Shown here piece after piece: positions 29,435 to 37,830 of a stretch of DNA of 64,000 nt (position 1 is its first letter; each line of letters begins with the position of its first letter). Under the pieces are notes generated by a model. That model searched no databases. It had not been told where the DNA came from and worked only from the letters and a program-made list of their open reading frames with translations. The position numbers were made by a program, and so were the translations under genes. The stretch covers positions 1 through 64,000 of the forward strand of contig CACKGF010000002.1 in NCBI GenBank assembly GCA_902599625.1, in the 5' to 3' direction. Source of the DNA: an uncultured Pelagibacteraceae bacterium. Lineage in GTDB: Bacteria > Pseudomonadota > Alphaproteobacteria > Pelagibacterales > Pelagibacteraceae.

Positions 29435-29760
29435 TGACTTACATAGTAAACGACAAGTGTATTAAATGTAAACTAATGGATTGTGTGGAAGTATGTCCTG
29501 TTGATTGTTTTTACGAGGGAAAAAATATGCTTGTAATTAAACCAGATGAGTGTATAGATTGTGGCGTTTGTGAACCTGAGTGCCCAGTTGATGCGATTAA
29601 ACCAGATACAGAAGATGGAAGTGAAAAATGGTTAGAGTTAAACAAAAAATATTCAGAGATTTGGCCAAACATTTCAGAAAAAAAAGATCCACCAATAGAT
29701 AACGAGAAATATAAAAATGAAGAAAATAAATTTGAAAAGTATTTTAAAGAAAACCTTTAA
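29434..29760 (+). CDS. fdxA: 7Fe ferredoxin (FdxA)
   Basis: Cytosolic electron carrier of 108 residues with one 3Fe-4S and one 4Fe-4S cluster. Cysteine motifs: [17 protein letters not shown] and [14 protein letters not shown], the FdxA pattern. The C-terminal extension after about residue 60 is normal for this family. Its last 44 bases are shared in another frame with the start of the CarD-like gene. Confidence 0.96.
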   Translation: MTYIVNDKCIKCKLMDCVEVCPVDCFYEGKNMLVIKPDECIDCGVCEPECPVDAIKPDTEDGSEKWLELNKKYSEIWPNISEKKDPPIDNEKYKNEENKFEKYFKENL

Positions 29761-30586
29761 AAAAAAGAAAAAAGAATTACCTAAAAAAAAATCTAAACTT
29801 ATAACTAAAAAGGCAAAAATAATAAAAGCAAAAAATAAAATTGGTAGACCAAAATTAAAACAATCAAAGAAAAGTTCTACAAAAGATAAAAATAAAGCAA
29901 ATCAAGTCAAACCTAAAAATACTGAAAATTTAAGACTTACAAAAAACCAAGATCAAAAACCTGAAATAGTAAAAATCAAAAAACAAGAAACAGAAAAGAA
30001 ACAATTTAAACCAAAAGATTATGTAGTTTATCCGAAACATGGTGTTGGACAAATTTTATCAGTAAGCGCAAAAACAATTGGTGGAATTGATGTGCAGTGT
30101 TACGATATAAAATTTGAAAAAGATAAAGCTGTAGGTTTGTTGCCAATAAATAAACAATCACACTTAAGACCACTATCTACAATTAACCAAGTAAATAAAT
30201 CTATCTCAATTTTGAAAGGTAAACCAAAAATCAAAAGGTCAATGTGGAGTAGAAGGGCCCAGGAATATGAGCAAAAAATTACATCCGGAAAAATCTATGA
30301 ATTAGCAGAGGTAGTTAGAGATTTAAATAAAGGGGATGATATTATGATTGATCAATCATATAGCGAAAGACAGCTATTTGAAAAAGCTTATGAAAGAATA
30401 TTATCTGAATTCCAAATAATATTAAACTTGTCTCTTGAAGACACTCAGAAAAAACTAGATAAAGCTTTGAAGAGGAATTTAGAAAAAAGTCAACAAAATT
30501 TAGAAAAAAAAGCACCTACTAATCCACAACCAAGCCAAGATACAGAGGAACCAGAAAATTTAGAAAACGTTTCAGAAGAAGAGTAA
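29717..30586 (+). CDS. carD: CarD/CdnL-family transcription regulator with long basic N-terminus
   Basis: RNA polymerase-binding regulator of 289 residues. The CarD domain starts near residue 97 ([19 protein letters not shown]) and runs to about 250 ([27 protein letters not shown]). It binds the beta subunit and stabilises open complexes in related bacteria. The preceding 95 residues are about half Lys and contain KIGRPKLK (41-48), which resembles an AT-hook (basic-GRP-basic). The start inside fdxA is kept because no other ATG precedes the domain. The C-terminus is Asn/Gln/Glu-rich. A strong terminator follows 4 bases after the stop. Confidence 0.9.
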   Translation: MKKINLKSILKKTFKKKKKELPKKKSKLITKKAKIIKAKNKIGRPKLKQSKKSSTKDKNKANQVKPKNTENLRLTKNQDQKPEIVKIKKQETEKKQFKPKDYVVYPKHGVGQILSVSAKTIGGIDVQCYDIKFEKDKAVGLLPINKQSHLRPLSTINQVNKSISILKGKPKIKRSMWSRRAQEYEQKITSGKIYELAEVVRDLNKGDDIMIDQSYSERQLFEKAYERILSEFQIILNLSLEDTQKKLDKALKRNLEKSQQNLEKKAPTNPQPSQDTEEPENLENVSEEE

Positions 30587-30590
30587 AAAA

Positions 30591-30625
30591 AAACGCTTCT
30601 CACACAAACGTTATGAGAAGCGTTT
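30591..30625. terminator. Bidirectional intrinsic terminator between carD and the Lys/Arg microprotein gene
   Basis: A 12-bp perfect stem, AAACGCTTCTCA with TGAGAAGCGTTT, and an 11-base loop. On the plus strand it is followed by T residues and ends carD. On the minus strand it is followed by nine T and ends the 23-residue gene at 30640-30711. It serves two convergent genes. Confidence 0.9.
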
Positions 30626-30639
30626 TTAAAAAAGAAAAC

Positions 30640-30711
30640 TTATCTTCTTCTTCTTCTTTTTTTTGCTTTTTTCTTAGCTTTTTTCTTAGCTTTTTTTCTT
30701 CGTTTAGCCAT
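30640..30711 (-). CDS. 23-residue protein of only Met, Ala, Lys and Arg
   Basis: A tiny ORF with the marks of a real gene. It begins MAKRRKKAKKK, continues with two more AKKK-type units and ends in five Arg. Composition is 11 Lys, 7 Arg, 4 Ala and the initiator Met, so 18 of 23 residues are basic. A strong Shine-Dalgarno (AGGGAG) lies 6 bases before the ATG. A promoter with perfect TTGACA, a leader hairpin and a strong terminator frame it as a one-gene transcript. A nucleic-acid or ribosome-binding role is inferred from charge; the size and charge recall eukaryotic/archaeal ribosomal protein eL41 and bacterial bTHX, but no homology is claimed. Confidence 0.75.
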   Translation of the reverse strand: MAKRRKKAKKKAKKKAKKRRRRR

Positions 30712-30729
30712 CTTTAGCTCCCTGTTGTT

Positions 30730-30748
30730 ACGAATCTTTTTGATTCGT
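30730..30748 (-). promoter_or_regulatory. Leader hairpin of the Lys/Arg microprotein gene
   Basis: ACGAATC and GATTCGT form a perfect 7-bp inverted repeat around an AAAAA loop (coding strand). It ends 8 bases before the AGGGAG ribosome-binding site and lies within the predicted 5' leader. It could be an RNA stability or translation-control stem. Function is inference. Confidence 0.5.
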
Positions 30749-30758
30749 TATAAGTTAA

Positions 30759-30787
30759 TTTTTAAATATTTTCTTTTGTTATGTCAA
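30759..30787 (-). promoter_or_regulatory. Sigma-70-type promoter of the Lys/Arg microprotein gene
   Basis: The -35 TTGACA (30787-30782) matches the consensus perfectly. After a 17-base spacer the -10 is TAAAAA (30764-30759). The transcript would begin near 30752 and carry a leader of about 40 bases holding the hairpin and ribosome-binding site. The remaining sequence up to 30910 shows nothing else recognisable. Confidence 0.55.
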
Positions 30788-30910
30788 ACATTTAATTAAT
30801 TATAAATTGATTCATCAACGTAACAAAAAATTAAATTTAATTTTAAAATTGTTTAAAGTTAAAAAAGAATAGTGTTTATGCGCATTATAATCAAAATTAT
30901 TTGTTTATAT

Positions 30911-32599
30911 TTAATAAAGTTTTTCTAAATCTTCTTTATATTTTTCTAAAATTTTTTTTCTTTTTAGTTTCAAAGTTGGTGTTAACATTCCATTTTCAAT
31001 TGTAAATTCCTCTTTAATAAGTTTAATTTTTTTAACTTTTTCAATTGTTGACAAGTTTTTATTTAAATTTTCGATGTATAAATTTATTTCTGATCTATTT
31101 TCTTCGTTATCACTTACAATTAATGCAACTAAATATGTCTTTTTATCTCCATAAACTAAACTTTGTTTAATTTTTTCATTTAAACAAAGTAAATTTTCAA
31201 TTTTTGATGGAGAAATGTTATCACCGCCTAAATTTACAATAATTTCTTTCTTTCTATCAGTTATTTTCAAATTTCCTTCTTTGGTAAACTCTCCAATATC
31301 ACCTGTGTGTAACCATCCTTTCTTAATAACTTCATTTGTTTCATCTTTTTTATTCCAATATCCAAGCATAACATTTTCTCCTTTAACTAATATTTCACCA
31401 TCGTTTGAAATTTTAACTTCATTAGTTTTAAAAGGGGGTCCAACTGTCTCAATTTGAATATTTTCAGGAATATTGCAGCTTACAACTGGGGAGGCTTCTG
31501 TAAGCCCATAACCTTGTAATGTTGGTAATCCAATAGAATTCAAAAATTCTCCAATTTTTTTATCAAGAGCACCACCACCTGAAACAAATGCTTGTAGCTC
31601 TCCACCAAATTGTTTTTTAATCTTTTTTCTGACTAAAATTTCACAAAAAAAATTTAATATGTTTTCACCAAAATTTAGGTTTTCCTTTTTAAGTTTTTTT
31701 GTACCCAAATTTAAAGTGTTCATTATCAATTTCTTTTTAAATCCACTAAGTTTGGAAAAATTTAAAGAAATCTTATTATACAAATTTTGATAAAATCTAG
31801 GAACAGCGGTCATGATAGTTGGTTTTGCTAATATCATGTTGGGAATAAGTTTATCCAAACTTTCTGCATAATAAACTTTTGCTCCTAGAGAAATTTGAAC
31901 AAATTGAACTGTATGTTCGTATGAATGTGAAAGAGGCAACCAAGTCAAAAAAACTGGTTTTTTCTTCTCAACAATTGAAGACAATATTTCTAGAGCCCCC
32001 TCACAGTTAGAAAGAATTCCACCATGACTTAACATTACTCCTTTTGGTTTGCCCGTTGTACCAGAAGTATAGATTATACAAGCTAAGTCGTTTCTTCTAA
32101 TTTTTTGATTATAACTTTCATTAATTAGATTTGTTTTCTTAAATATTTCAGAAAAGTTTTCAATTTTAGCAGTTATTTTATCAATTGAGATTATCTTAAT
32201 ATTGTTATTTAAAAATTTTTCTATTTTTTCATACTGCAATTTATTTGAAACTATACAAACCTTTGGTCCACAATCATTAATGATATATTCATAGTCTGAA
32301 TTTGAATAAGTGGTAAACAACGGTACTGTTACACCTCCTGAATTCATTATAGCAATATCAGCAATTAACCATTCAGTTCTATTTTCAGATAGTAAAACGC
32401 ATCTGTCCCCAGAAGAAATATAATCTTGTAGAAAAGCTGTCAAACATCTGATCTTTGATGTTACTTCATTCCAACTTAAGGAGAAGTTTTTATCTTTTGA
32501 ACTTAATCCAAATAAAAAAGGTAGATCTTTTTTATCTTTTATTTCGTCATATTTTTTAAAATAAAGTTCTACTAAACTATTTAAGTTATTTATTTTCAT
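30911..32599 (-). CDS. AMP-dependent long-chain fatty acyl-CoA ligase
   Basis: Acyl-CoA synthetase of 562 residues, FadD/AMP-forming family. The AMP/P-loop motif is IIYTSGTTGKPKGVMLSH near residue 175. LPLSHSYEHTVQF, LQGYGLTEASPVVSCN near 365, GWLHTGDIGEF and TDRKKEIIVNLGGDNISP (A8 hinge) follow in the usual order. It activates fatty acids for degradation or lipid synthesis. The ATG is four bases after the CCA of tRNA-Leu on the same strand and has no Shine-Dalgarno, so it is probably read through from the tRNA and may be translated almost leaderless. Confidence 0.93.
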   Translation of the reverse strand: MKINNLNSLVELYFKKYDEIKDKKDLPFLFGLSSKDKNFSLSWNEVTSKIRCLTAFLQDYISSGDRCVLLSENRTEWLIADIAIMNSGGVTVPLFTTYSNSDYEYIINDCGPKVCIVSNKLQYEKIEKFLNNNIKIISIDKITAKIENFSEIFKKTNLINESYNQKIRRNDLACIIYTSGTTGKPKGVMLSHGGILSNCEGALEILSSIVEKKKPVFLTWLPLSHSYEHTVQFVQISLGAKVYYAESLDKLIPNMILAKPTIMTAVPRFYQNLYNKISLNFSKLSGFKKKLIMNTLNLGTKKLKKENLNFGENILNFFCEILVRKKIKKQFGGELQAFVSGGGALDKKIGEFLNSIGLPTLQGYGLTEASPVVSCNIPENIQIETVGPPFKTNEVKISNDGEILVKGENVMLGYWNKKDETNEVIKKGWLHTGDIGEFTKEGNLKITDRKKEIIVNLGGDNISPSKIENLLCLNEKIKQSLVYGDKKTYLVALIVSDNEENRSEINLYIENLNKNLSTIEKVKKIKLIKEEFTIENGMLTPTLKLKRKKILEKYKEDLEKLY

Positions 32600-32603
32600 A
32601 AAA

Positions 32604-32690
32604 TGGTGGGCAAAGAGAGAATCGAACTCTCACAGTATTGCTACTATTGGATTTTGAGTCCAACGCGTCTACCAGTTCCGCCATTCGCCC
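32604..32690 (-). tRNA. tRNA-Leu (CAA anticodon)
   Basis: An 87-base class II tRNA with a long variable arm. The acceptor GGGCGAA pairs with TTTGCCC (one G-T). The anticodon stem TTGGA/TCCAA encloses CTCAAAA, giving anticodon CAA. The T-arm carries GTTCGATTC. The 3' CCA is encoded. It lies directly upstream of the acyl-CoA ligase. Confidence 0.96.
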
Positions 32691-32739
32691 AATTTTAATA
32701 ATTTCATTTTTATAATTATAGTATAAAAACAATTTTAGT

Positions 32740-33348
32740 ATGTTTAAAGAAATATATAGAAAATCAATCGATTTGGCAGGTCATAAGAAATCAAAATCTT
32801 TTCTAGGTTTTATCTCATTCATAGAAAGTTTTATATTTCCAATACCACCTGATGTTTTTATTATACCAATGACCATTGCTAAAAGAACCGAATGGCTTAA
32901 AATTGCACTAATTGCTACCATTGGATCTGTTTTGGGAGCAAGCCTTGGATATTTTATTGGTTACGTTTTTTTTAACGAGATTGGTGTAAAAATATTTGAA
33001 TTATACGGTGTTGATAATGCTAATTTTTTAAAAGAGAAAATGTCATCAGAAGGCGGTGTAATAGCTTGGGTAACTTTGTTGGCTATTGCTGGTTTCACGC
33101 CTGTACCATTTAAATTACTCACTATTACAAGTGGATTTGTACACTTCAATTTTTTCTATTTTGTTATTGTATCTTTATTAACAAGAGGATCTAGATTTTT
33201 TTTAATAGCATTTTTAATTGGAAATTTTGGACCTACTATGAAGAAAATAATTGAAAAAAAACTAGTTACAGTTTCAATAATAATATCTGTTATTTTAGTA
33301 ATAATTGCTTACTTTGTATATAATTTCTTAATTAAATTTACATCCTAG
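32740..33348 (+). CDS. YqaA/DedA-family (SNARE-associated) membrane protein
   Basis: A 202-residue inner-membrane protein with four to five helices. The pattern SFIESFIFPIPPDVFIIPMTIAKR near residue 27 and the GSVLGASLGYFIGY segment are typical of the YqaA branch of the DedA/VTT superfamily. The later GFTPVPFKLLTITSGF and SRFFLIAFLIG match the family. DedA proteins move or scramble lipid carriers and affect proton balance; the role of the YqaA group is not defined. The stop is directly followed by the dsbB ATG. Confidence 0.88.
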   Translation: MFKEIYRKSIDLAGHKKSKSFLGFISFIESFIFPIPPDVFIIPMTIAKRTEWLKIALIATIGSVLGASLGYFIGYVFFNEIGVKIFELYGVDNANFLKEKMSSEGGVIAWVTLLAIAGFTPVPFKLLTITSGFVHFNFFYFVIVSLLTRGSRFFLIAFLIGNFGPTMKKIIEKKLVTVSIIISVILVIIAYFVYNFLIKFTS

Positions 33349-33825
33349 ATGGTCTTAGAAAAAAAATTTAAGATATTTTATTTGTTTATTATATTGCTGT
33401 GTGTGACTTCGATATTTTACGCATTTTTTGTAGAATTTTTTTTGGGATATAAACCATGTATTTTATGCAAGTATCAAAGAGTGCCTTATGCTCTTGGTTT
33501 GATAATTGGATTTTTTGGTTTTTTTAAACCTTCAAATACAAAAATATGCATCTATATATTTTTAACCTTTTTAATAAGCATGATATTATCTGGATATCAT
33601 GTTGGTATTGAACAAGAATTATACCAGTCAATTTTTAATTGTTCAGATGATAATTTAAGTATTTTGGAAGAGGGTAAATTGCTTGAAAGTTTAAGTGTTA
33701 TAAATCCTGACTGTAGAAATGTAAATTTTGCTGTATTTGGAGTATCACTTGCGACTATAAATTTTGTATTATCATTTGTAATTTCCTCATTTTCTTATTA
33801 TTTGTATTCTCATGCAAAAGACTAA
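33349..33825 (+). CDS. dsbB: Disulfide bond formation protein B
   Basis: Four-helix inner-membrane quinone oxidoreductase, 158 residues, that reoxidises a periplasmic DsbA. The first cysteine pair is in KPCILCKYQRVPY near residue 40 (CxxC plus the quinone-site Arg). The second periplasmic pair is Cys in FNCSDD and in NPDCRN, about 25 residues apart. It starts on the base after the YqaA gene and overlaps coq7 by 14 bases. Placement next to coq7 fits its use of ubiquinone. No dsbA is in the window. Confidence 0.92.
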   Translation: MVLEKKFKIFYLFIILLCVTSIFYAFFVEFFLGYKPCILCKYQRVPYALGLIIGFFGFFKPSNTKICIYIFLTFLISMILSGYHVGIEQELYQSIFNCSDDNLSILEEGKLLESLSVINPDCRNVNFAVFGVSLATINFVLSFVISSFSYYLYSHAKD

Positions 33826-34345
33826 TAAACAAAAATTAGAAGAATTCATTAGAGTTGATCACGCTGGGGAAAGAGGAGCGATCAAAATTTACGAAGGTCA
33901 GCTATTAGCATTGAATACGATAATTAAAGATGAGACCTTAAAAAAAAAGATTGAAGACATGAAAAAACACGAAGATGAACACTGTTCATTTTTTGAAAAT
34001 GAGATTAAAAAAAGGAATATAAGTCCAACTAAATTTTTACCTTTATGGGACCTTTTAGGATTGGGTCTTGGGTTTGGAAGTACAATATTAGGAAAAAAGG
34101 CTGCCATGCTTTGCACTGCGTCTGTAGAGGAAGTAATTGATGAACATTACCTAAACCAAATTAATCAGATAAAAGATGATGAAAAGAAATTAAGAGAAAA
34201 AATTAAAAAATTCAGACAGGATGAAATTGATCATAAAGATATCGCATACGAAGAAGGAGCAACGAAAAAAGGTTTATACTCTGTTATGGACAAAGTAATA
34301 AAAACTGGATCAAGAATAGCGATCAATATTTCTGAAAAAATCTGA
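33812..34345 (+). CDS. coq7: Demethoxyubiquinone hydroxylase Coq7
   Basis: Di-iron ferritin-like hydroxylase of 177 residues for the C6 (UbiF-equivalent) step of ubiquinone synthesis. Iron ligands: Glu in VDHAGERGAIKIYEGQ, the ExxH of KKHEDEHCSFF, Glu in SVEEVIDEHY and the terminal ExxH of DEIDHKD. The start is inside dsbB. It ends 1 base from the convergent HNH gene. Other ubiquinone genes (ubiE, ubiB) occur 10 kb away. Confidence 0.96.
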   Translation: MQKTNKQKLEEFIRVDHAGERGAIKIYEGQLLALNTIIKDETLKKKIEDMKKHEDEHCSFFENEIKKRNISPTKFLPLWDLLGLGLGFGSTILGKKAAMLCTASVEEVIDEHYLNQINQIKDDEKKLREKIKKFRQDEIDHKDIAYEEGATKKGLYSVMDKVIKTGSRIAINISEKI

Positions 34346-34346
34346 T

Positions 34347-34913
34347 TTAAGGTTCTAATTCAACATCCCAATATAGATAATCCATCCAACTTTTATGAAG
34401 GAAATTCGGAGGAAAATTTTTTCCGTTTCTGTGTAGATCTTCAGTTGATGGTTGATAAGGCATTTTGTTCAAAGTCATACCTGATTTTGAAAGCAGTCTT
34501 CCACCTTTTTTAACATTACAAGATGAACATGCAGTTACTACGTTATCCCAATTAGTTTTTCCACCTTTTGATCTAGGTAATAAATGGTCAAAAGTTAATT
34601 CTTTGCTGCTTCCACAATACTGACAAGAAAATTTATCTCTTAGAAAAACATTAAATCTTGTAAAATTTGGATTTGACATTGGTTTAATATAACTTTTCAA
34701 TGCAATCACACTTGGAAGTTTCATACTAAACGAAGGGCTTCTAATTACTCTATCGTAATAACTAACAATAGAAACCCTATTTAAAAAAACTGATTTAATA
34801 GAATCTTGCCAGCTCCATAATGACAATGGGTAATAACTTAATGGTCTGTAGTCTGCATTTAAAACAAGTGCAGGACACTTTTCTAAAGACATATTATCAC
34901 TATTTAACATCAT
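34347..34913 (-). CDS. HNH endonuclease family protein
   Basis: A 188-residue protein of the conserved alphaproteobacterial HNH group. The N-terminal half (PALVLNADYRPLSYYPLSLWSWQDSI) is family-specific. The nuclease motif is CQYCGSSKELTFDHLLPRSKGG...NVVTACSSCN, with two CxxC zinc pairs and the DH catalytic core near residue 110. A second start at Met8 (MSLEKCPALVL) fits relatives better. It is a vertically inherited housekeeping-like gene in this group, not obviously mobile. Substrate unknown. Confidence 0.9.
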   Translation of the reverse strand: MMLNSDNMSLEKCPALVLNADYRPLSYYPLSLWSWQDSIKSVFLNRVSIVSYYDRVIRSPSFSMKLPSVIALKSYIKPMSNPNFTRFNVFLRDKFSCQYCGSSKELTFDHLLPRSKGGKTNWDNVVTACSSCNVKKGGRLLSKSGMTLNKMPYQPSTEDLHRNGKNFPPNFLHKSWMDYLYWDVELEP

Positions 34914-34970
34914 AAATTTTTAATAAGTTAACCTAAAAAATATTTTAATTCAATGGGTCAATTAATTAAA

Positions 34971-35630
34971 CTAAGAATTTATATTAAATATCTTTTTTAA
35001 AAAAGTCAGGCCCAAACTAGAAGCTTCAACAGGTATGTTGTGACCACATCCCTTTAACATTTTCGTTGTTATATCAATTTTATTTCTCTCAAAAAAATCT
35101 TTCGCCTCTAATAAATTCACAGGTGGCACAATTTCATCTTGATCTCCGTGAATTAATAATGTAGAAGGTTTCGATAAAATTCTTGTACCCAATTCGTTTC
35201 TGTTAATTATTTTTCCTGAAAATCCTATAATCCCTGCAAATTTTTCTTTCTCAGATAATCCAACGTTAATTGACATCATACATCCTTGGCTAAAACCTGA
35301 TAAACAAATGTTTGAATTGTGCAAATTATATTTGGTCTTAATTTCTTCAATGAATTTTTTTAATATTTTCTCACTTTCTAAAGCTTTTTCGGTAATATAT
35401 TTTTCATCTTCGGTGTTTAAATCAAACCATTCATAACCCATAGGGTTAATAGAACATTTTTCAGGTCCATTTGGACAAATAAAAAGAGTGTTTGGTAGAA
35501 ATCTCTTCCAGTTAATTGTGAGTGCAGCTATGTCATTGCCATCCCCACCATAACCATGTAATAAGATTACTACATTATTGATCTTTTCGCCCACTGGCTT
35601 AATCATTTTAGCATCTAGACAAAATGTCAT
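34971..35630 (-). CDS. Phospholipase/carboxylesterase family hydrolase
   Basis: A 219-residue alpha/beta hydrolase like YpfH/acyl-protein thioesterase. VVILLHGYGGDGNDI starts the fold, CLSGFSQGCMMSI (near residue 112) holds the nucleophile, IHGDQDEIVPP the Asp and KGCGHNIPVEA the His. No signal peptide. It is probably a cytosolic carboxylesterase. Its start faces the small twin-helix membrane protein across 51 bases. Confidence 0.9.
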   Translation of the reverse strand: MTFCLDAKMIKPVGEKINNVVILLHGYGGDGNDIAALTINWKRFLPNTLFICPNGPEKCSINPMGYEWFDLNTEDEKYITEKALESEKILKKFIEEIKTKYNLHNSNICLSGFSQGCMMSINVGLSEKEKFAGIIGFSGKIINRNELGTRILSKPSTLLIHGDQDEIVPPVNLLEAKDFFERNKIDITTKMLKGCGHNIPVEASSLGLTFLKKIFNINS

Positions 35631-35681
35631 TTTATAAAAAATTTTAATTTTTTTTCTTTAAATATGTAATACATATAATTT

Positions 35682-35885
35682 ATGATTTCAGAAATATTTG
35701 TCAAAGTAAGTGCAGTAATACTTTTGGTCTCTGTAGCGGTTGTATTAATATTAGGTATTGGTACCCTGTTTAAAGGTGGGGACACTAGCAAGAAATACTC
35801 CAATAAACTTATGCAGCTTAGGGTTCTGTTGCAGTTTGTAGCCATAATAGTCCTGGTTTGTTTAGCGTATTTTTTTAAAGATTAA
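35682..35885 (+). CDS. Twin transmembrane protein (HIG1-like)
   Basis: A 67-residue protein with two membrane helices (about 5-28 and 45-64) joined by a short basic loop containing GGDTSKKYSNKLMQLRVLLQF. This RxxxQ-containing loop and layout match the twin transmembrane/HIG1-domain proteins of alphaproteobacteria, which are linked to respiratory complexes in mitochondria. It overlaps the 3' end of convergent tlpA by 4 bases. Confidence 0.8.
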   Translation: MISEIFVKVSAVILLVSVAVVLILGIGTLFKGGDTSKKYSNKLMQLRVLLQFVAIIVLVCLAYFFKD

Positions 35886-36412
35886 TCATAATTTAAAAGC
35901 CAGTTAACGAATTTAGGATCTTCAAAATCTATCGAACCTATAACTTTTGCAAATTCATAACCATCTTTATTGATCAAAATTGATGTTGGAATACCTCTTA
36001 AAGAAAATTTCTTGGCTAGTTTTACATCAGAGTCATAAAATATTTCAAAAGCATCAATATTTACATCTGAAAAAAACTTTCTGATCGAATTTTTGTCCTC
36101 CTGACCAATATTAATTGGTAAAATTTTAAGATTTTTAAATTTTGAATTGTTTTGAAGATTTTGTAGAGATGGCATTTCTTCTTTGCATGGTTCGCACCAA
36201 GTAGCCCAAAAATTCAGAATTAGTAATTTGTTTTCATATTCATATAATGAAACATTCTTATCTTTTTCATTTTTAAATGATATTTCGCTAATTTTTTTTT
36301 TATCCTTATAAATAACTAAATTTTTTAAACTATTTAATTCTTTTGAATCAACTATATTTGGGATAAATAATACCACTAATAAGATAAAGAACTTTAAAGT
36401 TAATAATTTCAT
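35882..36412 (-). CDS. tlpA: TlpA-like thiol:disulfide interchange protein
   Basis: Periplasmic thioredoxin-fold protein of 176 residues. A hydrophobic N-terminal signal (KLLTLKFFILLVVLFIPNIVDS) is followed by a soluble domain. The active site is NFWATWCEPCKEEMPSLQNL near residue 72, and the cis-Pro is in RGIPTSILI. It probably reduces periplasmic disulfides, for example in cytochrome c or copper-site assembly. It is divergent from argH with only 23 bases between start codons, an arrangement common in alphaproteobacteria, so the promoters overlap. Confidence 0.92.
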   Translation of the reverse strand: MKLLTLKFFILLVVLFIPNIVDSKELNSLKNLVIYKDKKKISEISFKNEKDKNVSLYEYENKLLILNFWATWCEPCKEEMPSLQNLQNNSKFKNLKILPINIGQEDKNSIRKFFSDVNIDAFEIFYDSDVKLAKKFSLRGIPTSILINKDGYEFAKVIGSIDFEDPKFVNWLLNYD

Positions 36413-36435
36413 ATAAAGTAGTATAGTTACATATC

Positions 36436-37830
36436 ATGAGTCAAAATAAAAACAATAATACAGTTTGGAACACTAGAATTAAAAAAAAGACTTCAAACAT
36501 TTTTAAAAAGGTAGGATCATCTATTGAGGTAGATAAAAGGTTGTACAAAGAAGATATATTAGCATCCGTTTCACATGCTGAAATGTTATACAAGCAAAAG
36601 ATTATAACTATCAAGATTAAGGATAAAATATTATGGGGATTGAAAAGAATCCAAAATGAAATTGAGAAAAAAAACTTCAAATTTGACGAAAATTTAGAAG
36701 ACATTCATATGAACATAGAGAACAGACTTTTTGAACTTATTGGTAATGATGCTGGTTATTTACATTCGGCACGATCTAGAAACGATCAAGTAGTTACAGA
36801 TTTAAAACTATGGTTAAAAAAATCCACAATAGAAATTGATAGTTTATTATTAAAGCTAATAAAATCTTTGATCAAAATTTCAGAGAAAAATATATTTTCC
36901 ATAATGCCAGGTTTTACTCATCTTAAAAATGCTCAACCAATTTCTTTAGCACATTATTTTTTATCAAACGTTGAAATGTTCAAAAGAGATAGATTTAGAT
37001 TTTCTTCTAATATGAAAAGTTTGAACCAAAATCCTTTGGGAGCTGGTGCTTTTTCTGGAACATCTTTTAATATTGATAGATGGTATACCACTAAGAAACT
37101 AAAATTTGAGGAACCAACAAATAACTCTTTAGATACAGTTTCTGACAGAGATTTTGTTTTAGATTTTTTGTACAGTTCATCTATATGCTCAATGCATATA
37201 TCAAGAATTGCAGAGGAGTTAATAATTTGGAATTCAGACCAATTTAAATTCATTAGCTTAAAAGATAATATTGTAACAGGTTCATCGATAATGCCTCAAA
37301 AGAAGAATCCTGATACTTTGGAGTTTTTAAGAGGAAAAACTGGACCAATTTTTGGAAATCTTTTTTCAATGTTAACAATTGTTAAAGGTTTACCAATATC
37401 TTATTACAAAGACTTACAAGATGATAAAGATCTGATTTTCAGATCTTTTGATAATTTGAAAAATTGTTTAATAATTTTTGATGAAGTAATAAATGGAGTA
37501 ATTGTTAACAAGAAAGTGATGTTAGATGCTGCTAAAATAGGATTTACAACAGCAACTGATTTTGCTGATGCATTGGTTAAAAACATGAATTTTTCTTTTA
37601 GGGAAGCTTATTTGTTAACGGCAAAAGTTGTGAATTTTGCTGAAAAGAAAAATATAGCTTTAAATGAAATTAGACATGAAGATTTAAAGAGGATTGTTCC
37701 AAAAATAAGTCCCGAAGTGATGAAAAATCTAGATTTAAGAAACTCTGTAAATTCAAAAAAATCATATGGTGGAACTTCTTTTGAAAACATAAAGAAAATG
37801 ATAAGAAAACATAAAAAGGAGATAAAATGA
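36436..37830 (+). CDS. argH: Argininosuccinate lyase
   Basis: Last enzyme of arginine synthesis, 464 residues, which splits argininosuccinate to arginine and fumarate. The fumarase/aspartase signature is GSSIMPQKKNPDTLEFLRGK near residue 283. The N-terminal HSARSRNDQVVTDLKLW (about 105) and GFTHLKNAQPISLAH (about 156) are also conserved. The end of argH overlaps the small lipoprotein gene by 4 bases (ATGA). Confidence 0.97.
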   Translation: MSQNKNNNTVWNTRIKKKTSNIFKKVGSSIEVDKRLYKEDILASVSHAEMLYKQKIITIKIKDKILWGLKRIQNEIEKKNFKFDENLEDIHMNIENRLFELIGNDAGYLHSARSRNDQVVTDLKLWLKKSTIEIDSLLLKLIKSLIKISEKNIFSIMPGFTHLKNAQPISLAHYFLSNVEMFKRDRFRFSSNMKSLNQNPLGAGAFSGTSFNIDRWYTTKKLKFEEPTNNSLDTVSDRDFVLDFLYSSSICSMHISRIAEELIIWNSDQFKFISLKDNIVTGSSIMPQKKNPDTLEFLRGKTGPIFGNLFSMLTIVKGLPISYYKDLQDDKDLIFRSFDNLKNCLIIFDEVINGVIVNKKVMLDAAKIGFTTATDFADALVKNMNFSFREAYLLTAKVVNFAEKKNIALNEIRHEDLKRIVPKISPEVMKNLDLRNSVNSKKSYGGTSFENIKKMIRKHKKEIK

